Below are positions 50,271 to 59,764 of a stretch of DNA of 64,000 bases, piece by piece. Every line of letters begins with the position of its first letter. Within the stretch, counting starts at the first letter, position 1. Source of the DNA: Prostheceraeus crozeri (Eukaryota > Platyhelminthes > Polycladida > Euryleptidae); the NCBI GenBank assembly GCA_907163375.1, contig CAJQUW010008927.1, positions 1-64,000 on the forward strand, read 5' to 3'. The translations under genes and the position numbers were made by a program. The notes under the pieces are model-generated. The model saw only the letters and a program-made list of their open reading frames with translations, made no database searches and was not told the DNA's origin.

Positions 50271-51230
50271 ATTGTATCTGAGTAGTCTTCTTCAACGGTA
50301 TAATTCATCTACATTCAAACTCCTTCTTATATATTCTCTAAAGGGGCCCGACCCTTAGTAACGGGTCCCTTAGTTACGGGACCCGTTTGTAAATCTAAAA
50401 ACATTTCATATGGACGATGATGGTAGATAAAATAGTGTCAAATAAATTAAGATAGCTTACACTTCTGATACAGGGATAGCAATCGACTGCGATCCATGTG
50501 TAAAGAGCTTGTTAGACTATGGATGGGCTTAAGTGGATGATTTAACCATGTATACTTTTTCATTTGGAAATAGTAGCACGCTTAGTCTAACTTGTAAATC
50601 TAAAAACATTTCATATGGACGATGATGGTAGATAAAATAGTGTCAAATAAATTAAGATAGCTTACACTTCTGATACAGGGATAGCAATCGACTGCGATCC
50701 ATGTGTAAAGAGCTTGTTAGACTACGGAAGAGAGAAGTGTGTTATGTTGCGTGTGGCGCGTGAGTGTCCTCCCATTTCATTCCATTCATCAATTCATCTC
50801 ATTGATAGAGACAGGTAGAACTCATGGTTCTCATAACGTATGCAATGGAAAGTTTTAGGCAACCTTCGACAGTTGGCTAAATGTCGCCCTGGCGCGAATG
50901 CATACTACGTTGAGACAGAGGCAATCACTTGCAAACATGACGCAGAGAGGTTTAACAAGATTGACCATTGCCGAATGTCCCTTGCGGTATGCATAGCTAC
51001 GGGTTTCACCGCCGCCCTTTACAGGAACGCCCGTCGAAAGGAAGTATTACACCGAACTTCATTTGCAACGTTCAAGTTGACTGATAGCAGATTCAACTTA
51101 ATGATAGTATTCGCCAGTCCGAAGACTGCCCAGGGCAAACCGCGAGGAGGTTCTATCATGTCTTGCCCCATGGTGGCCCTTAAGAGAGCCGATGGTTCGT
51201 TCTCGGTGTCAATGGTGTCAATTAAGTTGA
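50271..51230. repeat. Edge region, right arm
   Basis: Mirror of 38,516-39,475, including the 205-bp tandem repeat and cassette copy 3 (51,068-51,206). Confidence 0.7.
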
Positions 51231-51485
51231 CTATTGGCTTGAATAGTCAATAGGTATGACAGCTAGGTTGTCATAGACCCTATACCGCCGAGGTCGTACT
51301 GGTGCATCTGGCACCTTTCGGATGCGGGTGGTTTTAGGAGTCCACACCCCATCCGTCCAAATGATCTTCTTGATCTTCCCCTTCTTCTCATCCTCTTCAT
51401 CCCACTCGTCGAGGATGATGAAGTTGGGAATGCCGTTGTCTTCATCGGTGAAGACGGGAATGTTGTCGGCAGATGTCGCTTCCAT
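51231..51485 (-). CDS. 84-aa acidic early protein (right arm)
   Basis: Mirror copy of 38,261-38,515; same protein sequence. Its cassette lies at 51,602-51,742. Confidence 0.55.
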   Translation of the reverse strand: MEATSADNIPVFTDEDNGIPNFIILDEWDEEDEKKGKIKKIIWTDGVWTPKTTRIRKVPDAPVRPRRYRVYDNLAVIPIDYSSQ

Positions 51486-51749
51486 CGTGACTTCAAATTG
51501 AATGAGAAGCGCTACAATCTTCTGGCTTATATAGGGTTTTCAACAATGAATTGCTCAACAGCGAATCAGAATGCTTCAGGGATAGCAATCGACTGCATAA
51601 TGTTCAAGTTGACTGATAGCAGATTCAACTTAATGATAGTATTCGCCAGTCCGAAGACTGCCCAGAGCAAACCGCGAGGAGGTTCTATCATGTCTTGCCC
51701 CATGGTGGCCCTTAAGAGAGCCGATGGTTCGTTCTCGGGAGTCGTCATC

Positions 51750-52016
51750 CTACAGCCTACCAATTCTGCTGAGAGAGTCAAAGACTCTCTCTTTGGTAGC
51801 ACTGTCGACTTCCACACTAACTGGCATGTGAGTATAGAGTGGAATGTAGCGCCATTCCGTTGGATTGACAGCAGTTGCTGTCATCGGATTGCCAATCCGA
51901 GCAAGATTATTAAAAACTCTGTCTTGCTCCTCTAGCCTGACGAACTCCTCAAATAAATTTCGCGGCCTTAACTGCGGTCCGCGAGGAGAGCTGACTTGAC
52001 TGTTCGGCGTCTGCAT
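51750..52016 (-). CDS. 88-aa early protein (right arm)
   Basis: Mirror copy of 37,730-37,996; same protein sequence. Its cassette lies at 52,076-52,215. Confidence 0.6.
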   Translation of the reverse strand: MQTPNSQVSSPRGPQLRPRNLFEEFVRLEEQDRVFNNLARIGNPMTATAVNPTEWRYIPLYTHMPVSVEVDSATKERVFDSLSRIGRL

Positions 52017-52312
52017 GATTGAAATGAAATGAAATGAGAGGCAGTGGTTTATATACCCCTCTAATGCGACGCAACGTTCAAGTTGACTGATAGCAGATTC
52101 AACTTAATGATAGTATTCGCCAGTCCGAAGACTGCCCAGGGCAAACCGCGTGGAGGTTCTATCATGTCTTGCCCCTAGGTGGCCCTTAAGAGAGCCGATG
52201 GTTCGTTCTCGGGAGTAAATTGATGGGGTGGTGAAGGCGGGCAAAGATCTGCAATGAAAATGATATGTATTAGAATAGGATATACTATCTTATTTGCTTT
52301 TCACTTACCAAG

Positions 52313-53503
52313 TTAGTCATCCTTAGGTAGTCTCGCGCGTTTCCGAATCGAAAATTTATGGAGATGGCCGCGCATTCTCAGGCTGGCATGGAGACACTTT
52401 TTCGTGGGATGACCGTTGTAGCAAATAATCGATTCGTCCAGATTTTTATTCACCAATACTTCGCCGGCCAAATGATTGTCCCGAATAGGGATGTGAAACT
52501 CAAACAAACGATCCTCATTCACACGTTCCCACTCATCCCTCATGCGCTCCAACTTCTCACACGCCTGCCTCTCATCACCCCGCCGAGCCACAGTCCTCTC
52601 CAACTCAACATTCCTCGCTCTCAACACACTCATCTCCTTCATCATCTCCTCAAACTTCGCCTCTGCATCTCTCATTCTTCTCTCCGCAGCACTCGCCCTC
52701 TTCTCACACGCATCATTCTTCTCTTCCAACTCTCGCGTCTTATTCTTCAAATCAGTCACACAACGCCTCATTCTAATGTTTTCATCCGCCACCTCCTTCG
52801 ACTTCAAATCCTTCTTTTTCAACTCATCCAACTCCTTCACAACTTCATCCTTCACTTTCTTCAAACTCTCAAACTTATTCACTAACAACTCATGCGCCAT
52901 CTGCTGCGAAACATGTCTCTTCTCTTCATCCTTCAACCACCTCGCCGACTGCACACGAATCCCACCACTCTTCACTTTTGGGGAAGATGAGCTCTTCGGG
53001 GGGTCGGTGATGACGATGTCGGACACCTCCGATGACGAAGAGCTCAACTTCCTCACACGCTTCCTCACACGCTCCCTATCTAAATCCACATCATCCTCAT
53101 CATCACTCTCAAGCACTCTCTTCCGCTGCTCAATCTCACCCTCCAACGACGCAACCGCTCTCGCCAACTCATCATTCTCAACAACATTCTCAACAACATT
53201 CTCAACAACATTCTCAACAACATTCGCAACATTCGCCAACATTCGCTCCCTCTCTTCCACAATCAACTGTGTAAATCTCAAATCAGTCACTAAACCACCA
53301 CTACAGTCAGCATGCACTCTGTAGAAACGCGCCTCATCCTCATCACCCTTCAGCACTCTACACTTCACGCACGCAACCCTATTCAAGACAATCATGTGGC
53401 CGGTGCCCGCCTTCTTGACGTGAGCCTTGGCGTCCGCACTGCGATTTATACGACCGCACACACACATTTTGATATGATACTTTCGATTTTTGTCGTTGGC
53501 CAT
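52313..53503 (-). CDS. Early coiled-coil protein (right arm)
   Basis: Mirror copy of the 396-aa gene at 36,243-37,433; same protein sequence, including the VVEN repeat number, with the same presumed 5' UTR intron (53,521-54,051). Confidence 0.65.
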   Translation of the reverse strand: MANDKNRKYHIKMCVCGRINRSADAKAHVKKAGTGHMIVLNRVACVKCRVLKGDEDEARFYRVHADCSGGLVTDLRFTQLIVEERERMLANVANVVENVVENVVENVVENDELARAVASLEGEIEQRKRVLESDDEDDVDLDRERVRKRVRKLSSSSSEVSDIVITDPPKSSSSPKVKSGGIRVQSARWLKDEEKRHVSQQMAHELLVNKFESLKKVKDEVVKELDELKKKDLKSKEVADENIRMRRCVTDLKNKTRELEEKNDACEKRASAAERRMRDAEAKFEEMMKEMSVLRARNVELERTVARRGDERQACEKLERMRDEWERVNEDRLFEFHIPIRDNHLAGEVLVNKNLDESIICYNGHPTKKCLHASLRMRGHLHKFSIRKRARLPKDD

Positions 53504-54393
53504 GCCTGATTTATCGTTAGCTGTAAGATAATGAAATTTGTATAAGTTTGGAATCATGTAGTACAGTCATATTCCTAAAGAGTGTAGTGAGTGGCACTCG
53601 ATCCCGTCGACAGCCCGAAGGCCTTGTACCGATCACTAGGGAAGTGAGAGATCTTCCCCGATACCCGCTCTTTACAGCTGAAGACATCATTGTCACTGCC
53701 CCGAAGTGGTAACAGGAACGCCGAGTCAAAGGTAGTGATCAGTAGCTGGGATCTAACCCCTCAAAGCTGCCTTAGACTTAGTTAAATTTCAAATCTGATA
53801 GCAGATTTGAACTCAGGATACTTGAAAACCTTAGTCTATATGTTAAAACTTTGAAAAAAGTGAAAATTAAGAATTTTTAAAAAATTCCGCATTTTACTAC
53901 TCATACTACTTTTAAAAAATTTTATCAGTAGTAAAGACACTATCAAACTCTATCATACAAACTTTGAAGTAGCAAGATAGCTTGCCTACTTCAAAAGATA
54001 GAGTCCTTTGCAACCCGATATCGGGAGCTCAGAGCGACGACCGTCGCTTACCTCGTCTTTCGATGAAGTGATCAGACTTGCGTTGTCGGGGGTTTATATA
54101 TGCTCGGAAGAAAACTTAAAATGGCTCTATCTCCGAAAGTATTCATCGTAGCGACATGCGGTTTGTTGCAAACGATTTGTCTCATCATTCTTTACAATAT
54201 GACACCTCAACCATTCTCATATGACCACGGGAAGTTGGTCCGTCAGCACATGTGCATGTAACATGCCACAAGTGAAAAAATTCCTAAGTGTGGGAGCTCC
54301 AGTGTGGTGAAAATTTTGAAAAATTTAAAACTTCCGAATTTTGACCTGGGACCTTTACCAAAGTTTGTTTCAAGAAATTTTGTCCGAACGAGG

Positions 54394-56454
54394 GGGGGGG
54401 GACGTCAGCGAAATTTGATGAAAAATGTTTTGGTGACGGTCCCAGGTCGAAATTCCACACTTTGGAAAATTTTCAAAATTTTACCCATACAAAGTCACTC
54501 TGACACTTAGGATTTTTTCAGGTAAGCGAGCTCCGACCTAAAATCTTGTAACCGCTCTAACTTTTGAACGAAGACAGATAGGAACAAGCCGATTGTTTCA
54601 CTGAATTTGTCTCACTCTTAGCTTTCAAACGAGCTATCGCACGACAAAATCCGTCCACTAGAAGCCAAAATCGAAGCAAGCTGTCCAGAGGGGGGGGGGA
54701 GGTCAGTGAAATTTGATGAAAAATGTTTTGGTGACGGTCCCAGGTCGAAATTCCACACTTTGGAAAATTTTCAAATTTTTACCCATACAAAGTCACTCTG
54801 ACACTTAGGATTTTTCAGGTGAGCGAGCTCCGACCTAAAATCTTGTAACCGCTCTAACTTGTGAACGGCTGGTCCGATTGACTCGCAACAAAAAATGTTG
54901 TCGAGCAGTTTTTTCTCCTCTTTCAAACGAGTAGCTGTAAGACAAAATCCGTCCACTAGAACCAAAGTTAGAAGATTGTTGTCGGGGGGGGGGGGGTCAG
55001 CGAAATTTGATGAAAAATGTTTTGGTGACGGTCCCAGGTCGAAATTCCACACTTTGGAAAATTTTCAAAATTTTACCCATACAAAGTCACTCTGACACTT
55101 AGGATTTTTTCAGGTAAGCGAGCTCCGACCTAAAATCTTGTAACCGCTCTAACTTTTGAACGAAGACAGATAGGAACAAGCCGATTGTTTCACTGAATTT
55201 GTCTCACTCTTAGCTTTCAAACGAGCTATCGCACGACAAAATCCGTCCACTAGAAGCCAAAATCGAAGCAAGCTGTCCAGAGGGGGGGGGGAGGTCAGTG
55301 AAATTTGATGAAAAATGTTTTGGTGACGGTCCCAGGTCGAAATTCCACACTTTGGAAAATTTTCAAATTTTTACCCATACAAAGTCACTCTGACACTTAG
55401 GATTTTTCAGGTGAGCGAGCTCCGACCTAAAATCTTGTAACCGCTCTAACTTGTGAACGGCTGGTCCGATTGACTCGCAACAAAAAATGTTGTCGAGCAG
55501 TTTTTTCTCCTCTTTCAAACGAGTAGCTGTAAGACAAAATCCGTCCACTAGAACCAAAGTTAGAAGATTGTTGTCGGGGGGGGGGGTCAGCGAAATTTGA
55601 TGAAAAATGTTTTGGTGACGGTCCCAGGTCGAAATTCCACACTTTGGAAAATTTTCAAAATTTTACCCATACAAAGTCACTCTGACACTTAGGATTTTTT
55701 CAGGTAAGCGAGCTCCGACCTAAAATCTTGTAACCGCTCTAACTTTTGAACGAAGACAGATAGGAACAAGCCGATTGTTTCACTGAATTTGTCTCACTCT
55801 TAGCTTTCAAACGAGCTATCGCACGACAAAATCCGTCCACTAGAAGCCAAAATCGAAGCAAGCTGTCCAGAGGGGGGGGGGGGACGTCAGCCGAAAATTT
55901 TTTCTCTCCGATTTCGCTGGAAACATCCTTCCTAACCCAAAATTTCACGTAGATTCCGAATCTGGACTCCGTTTTCTCATCCGATGCTTCGTTTGGGCGC
56001 TACACACCAAAACGTCCCACATTCTATGTCAAAATTTTGAAGAAACAGTTTTTCAAACAGTTTTTCTCGCCGATTGCCTTGAAACTCACCCTACCGATGC
56101 AGAATTTCACGCTGAATCCGAATCTGACCTCCGTTTTCTCATCCGACCACTCCTTCCACTCGAAACAACCCATTTTACAACCCAACATTCAGCAGATTGC
56201 ACCAAAAACATCACACACTATAGCCTCAAGACTAATCCTGGCGGTCGCCCACGTCAACCTAGACGGTCGCCCACGTCAACCAGGCGGTCGGACCAACTCA
56301 CCCGAGTCTCACACTCTGTCGTTGCAGAGGGGGGGGGACTCAGACACGAAGCACCACGGCGGCCGACCACGACACTCTGCCGTGCCAGAGGGGGGGGGGA
56401 CGCAGCGATGGCCGCCATCTTGCGCGGTCCAGAAGTGGAGTTTTACTTACTACT
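54394..56454 (-). repeat. Terminal repeat of the satellite, right arm
   Basis: Inverted copy of the left terminal repeat with the same A-B-A-B-A array. G-run lengths differ by a base or so between arms. A stretch of about 105 bp present in the left arm (about 33,585-33,695) is absent here. Ends in CTTACTACT. Confidence 0.9.
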
Positions 56455-56460
56455 GCGGTC
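56455..56460. repeat. Target-site duplication GCGGTC, right copy
   Basis: Matches 33,181-33,186. The outer Polinton's repeat reads on from here (GCGGTCTGCCGTGGTGTGCC). Confidence 0.9.
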
Positions 56461-57415
56461 TGCCGTGGTGTGCCGGCCATGTTGGCCGCTCCCATCGTTG
56501 ACAGCAAGCGGAGAGAAAGAATGTTCGCTGACGTCCCCCCCTCGATAAACGACAGAGTGTCGTGGTAGACTTGGGCGACCGCCAGGTTTTGACTTGGTGC
56601 TATAGTGTGTTAGGATTTTCGTGAACATGAATAAATTTTGGGGTGAAAATGGGATGTTTCGAGTTGAAGCAGTGCTCGGAGGACTTTGCAACTGTGATTT
56701 TTGGACTCAGCGTCAAATTCTGCATCTGTGGTGTGATTTCCAGCTCAATCGGCGAGAAAAAATGTTCAACATTTTTCGAAAAAACGACAGAGTTAGAATG
56801 TGGGTTGGTTTTGGGCTGTAGCGTCAAAACGAAGCATCGGATGGGAAAACGGACGCCAGATTCGGATTCAGCGTGAAATTCTGCATCTGTATGGTGAATT
56901 TGAAAGCAATCGGAGAGAAAAAATTTTCGCTGACGTCCCCCCCCGGCACCGATCTTCCAATTTCGCTTCTAGTGATCGTAGAAAGTTGTGCAATAGCTCG
57001 TTTGAAAGCTAAGAGTGAGACAAATTCACTGAAACAAACGGCTTGTTCATATCTGTCTTCGTTTCGATGTGAGACGTCATTTAAGATTTTGGGACATTGG
57101 CGAAAAACGACAGAGTTAGAATTTGGGACGTTTTGGGCTGTAGCTTCAAAACGAAGCATCGGATTGGAAAACGGATTTCAGAGTTGGACTCAGCGTGAAA
57201 TTCTCTATCTGTATGGTGAGTTTCAAGTCAATCGGAGAGAAAAAATTTTCAACATTTTTCGAAAAAACGAGTTAGAATTTTTGCAATGGCTGTGGGCTGT
57301 AGAGCCAAAACGAAGCATCGGATGGGAAAACGGAGGACAGATTTGGATTCAGCGTCAAATTCTACATTGAAATGGTGTATTTCTAGCTCAATCGGACCTC
57401 CAGAATCGGTGATAG
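56461..57415 (+). repeat. Terminal repeat of outer Polinton C, continued
   Basis: Units of the type ATCGGATGGGAAAACGGA, AGCGTGAAATTCTGCATCTG and AATCGGAGAGAAAAA, repeated about four times. C-runs after TGACGTC lie at about 56,530 and 56,935. It lacks the A-B-A-B-A array found in the satellite. Confidence 0.8.
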
Positions 57416-59092
57416 AAGCGTTTTAAGTTTTTGGATGATGGGTATTGCGTCATCAGCTGATCACCACACACTATATAAGCGGAAACCGACTGAGACTTTT
57501 CATTTAGAGGAGAGCGATTGTCAAGGGTAGGTCGTCTCTCTGAGCTCCGATGATAGCTTCGGACATTCCAAATTCCGGGTTTCTATAAGAAACCGACTTA
57601 GATAATTTCATTGCTGAAGTCAGCTAAGGCGTCAGACTTAGAGGTTCGTCAGGAGATGGCCTTCGTCTCCAGGCCATAAAAGACTCCAAAACTTTAATGG
57701 CTTGTAACTTTGCTTCTACAAGTCCGTTTGACTTGATTCAAAAAAGGTTCGGTCGCTATTGACCTGCCCTAAGTGATAAACTACTTACAAAATTTCATAA
57801 GTAGTGCTAAAAAGTTGAAAAATTTAAATTCACTAGTTTTGGAGGTTTTCTTGGGTTTTCGACCCTGCTGAAGTCAATGAAAGCATTTTTAATGATGTCT
57901 GAGCCAGTCTTCTCATGGTATAAGCGGCTTTTCACTGAAAGCGAGCAAGACACGGAGAGTTTTGCTGTAATATTCCACTGACAGGGTGTTCCTTCGGGAC
58001 GGCGGACGATGCCGTAGTGATAAGTGTGGCAAGGGAGTGTGTCATATTTTAGACCGAAACCGCTGGGGCAACTCATGTCTCATGTTGGGCATTTGACACA
58101 GTTCTCAACGTAGCACTTTGAACGCCAATCGGTTGAGTCTTAGCTATCTTGTCATGGGTGGCCTCTAAACATCTCCATTGCAAAACGCTGGTGAATCAAG
58201 CTCTCTACGGCTTGCTATCAAGCTGCTCAAAGTCTGTCAACCTCTTACCAACTCTACAGGTTTTCATGTCTGGCGATCAAGTCATGGACGGTGCAAGTCA
58301 CGGAGATTTTCGGTGTGATACTTCCTGTGAGTGGGCATTCTTTCAAGACAGCGGTGAAGTCCGTAGCGATGAGTACTGCACGGGACGTAGGCAATGGTAA
58401 TCCTTGTGAAACCTCTCTGCGTCATGTTTGCAAGTGATTGCCTCTGTCTCAACGTAGTATGCATTCGCGCCAGGGCGACATTTAGCCAACTGTCGAAGGT
58501 TGCCTTATAAACTTTCCATTGCATACGTTATGAGAACCATGAGTTCTACCTGTCTCTATCAATGAGACGAATTGATGAATGGAATGAAATGGGAGGACAC
58601 TCACGCGCCACACGCAACATAACACACTTCTCTCTTCCGTAGTCTAACAAGCTCTTTACACATGGATCGCAGTCGATTGCTATCCCTGTATCAGAAGTGT
58701 AAGCTATCTTAATTTTATTTAACACTATTTCATCTACCATCATCGCCCATATGAAATGTTATAAGATTTACAAGTTAAACTAAGCGTGCTACTATTTCCA
58801 AATGAAAAAGTATACATGGTTAAATCATCCACTTAAGCCCATCCGTAGTCTAACAAGCTCTTTACACATGGATCGCAGTCGATTGCTATCCCAGAATCAT
58901 GTAAGCTATCTGAATTTTATTTAACACTATTTCATCTACCATCATCACCCATATGAAATGTTATAAGATTTACAAGTTAAACTAAGCGTGCTACTATTTC
59001 CAAATGAAAAAGTATACATGGTTAAATCATCCACTGAAGCCCCATTCAAGTAAGTCAGTATGAAAGCAAAGATAATACGAAATAAAAATTTA
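57416..59092. other. Early-region remnants of outer Polinton C
   Basis: A TATA box (ACTATATAAGC, 57,470-57,480), a donor-like GGGTAGGTCG and a CTCTCTGAGCTCCGAT phrase parallel the satellite's leader, but the coiled-coil gene does not follow. From 57,950 to 58,520 three diverged copies of one 200-bp segment (GTGTGATACTTCC...; reverse reading GTPxxRKYxTE) stand in tandem. The 65-aa frame (58,546-58,743) and the 205-bp edge repeat in two copies close the block. No gene of convincing length is seen. Confidence 0.55.
58546..58743 (-). CDS. Small conserved ORF (65 aa), outer Polinton copy
   Basis: Near-identical to the 66-aa frame at 3,611-3,811, with a few residue changes. It may be an early micro-gene. 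Its coding status is uncertain because the satellite's copies have lost the frame. Confidence 0.3.
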   Translation of the reverse strand: MMVDEIVLNKIKIAYTSDTGIAIDCDPCVKSLLDYGREKCVMLRVARECPPISFHSSIRLIDRDR

Positions 59093-59548
59093 TTATGGCA
59101 TGTATTTCAAAAGGTCTTCATCGTCAATATCGTCCCAGAGTCTGGCTTCACACAGATCACAAAAACAGTTCACTTGCTTCAATCGTTCTTCTACCGCGAG
59201 CCTCACTTTGTCGATGTTCTCCCACTCCGCCATAGTTCGTGGTTGGGAGTTAGGGGTGTACCATTCCCATAATTGATGGAGGAATTTGGTGCTGGTGATC
59301 TCCATCACATCATCAGTATCGTACTGCAGATACTTCCATCGTATGCCTGTTAGGTCGGGACACTCCTTCTCACATACACTCTCCTCTTCGTCATCCGCTG
59401 GTAATGACAACTTTCTAATGTTGTCGAGTCGGTATAATTTCTCCACCTTCCCCTTCGTTGGAGCGCTTGGTGCAACGAGCGCCTTTGGCGATGAGCATGG
59501 AGAAGAGAACTCCAATTTTGTGTTCGGTGTTGTCGGAGGGCTTGTCAT
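59093..59548 (-). CDS. Acidic 151-aa protein divergent from PolB
   Basis: Starts MTSPPTTPNTKLEFSSP, with a serine/proline-rich N-terminus, an acidic DDEEESVCEKECPDL centre, a tryptophan-containing part (GIRWKYLQYDTDD and LHQLWEWYTPNSQP) and CFCDLCEARLWDDIDDEDLL at the end, possibly a zinc site. It shares a 216-bp intergenic region with the divergently read PolB gene. Fragment B1 begins exactly at the DNA following this gene's stop. No family recognised. Confidence 0.55.
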   Translation of the reverse strand: MTSPPTTPNTKLEFSSPCSSPKALVAPSAPTKGKVEKLYRLDNIRKLSLPADDEEESVCEKECPDLTGIRWKYLQYDTDDVMEITSTKFLHQLWEWYTPNSQPRTMAEWENIDKVRLAVEERLKQVNCFCDLCEARLWDDIDDEDLLKYMP

Positions 59549-59764
59549 GTTGACTGTGAATAATAACTTTGAAATGTTTTCTAATTCTTAAGTATAAACA
59601 AGCAACCAATCAGAATGAACAGCCAATGAATGATGAATATGAAAGTATATATGCAAAGTGACATTCGTGTCATTTCACTCTGTCTTTGAGACGTGTATGT
59701 AAACTGTTGTCTAGTGAAGTCTCTGTCTTGTTGAAGAATCAACCTTAAACATAATTTCCTTAAA
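59549..59764. promoter_or_regulatory. Divergent promoter between the 151-aa gene and PolB
   Basis: CCAATCAG and GCCAATGAATG (CCAAT-type words), then GTATATATGC (59,645) for PolB. No cassette copy or GGGACCC word is present, so PolB is under a third kind of control. Confidence 0.5.

Larger units (their letters stand above)
33187..56454. mobile_element. Palindromic Polinton-like satellite element (23.3 kb)
   Basis: Both ends read AGTAGTAAGTAAAACTCCAC inward, and a 6-bp duplication flanks the whole. The left arm (33,187 to about 44,870) and right arm (about 44,871-56,454) are inverted copies that look nearly identical; the left is about 105 bp longer. Each arm, from outside in, holds the terminal repeat, leader/promoter, three early genes, an edge repeat, four unfamiliar genes, two pX-like micro-genes and an AATAAA array. 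PolB, integrase, packaging ATPase and major capsid genes are absent, so it must rely on helpers such as B2/C. All listed frames are open in both arms: it looks whole as a satellite. Recent, or kept alike by gene conversion. Confidence 0.85.

Noticed and set aside
33187-56454. Palindrome as an assembly or missing-adapter artefact
   Set aside because: The palindrome ends exactly at transposon termini, is flanked by a 6-bp duplication, and its arms differ by about 105 bp and at the tip. An artefact would not respect element borders. It is still worth checking with reads.
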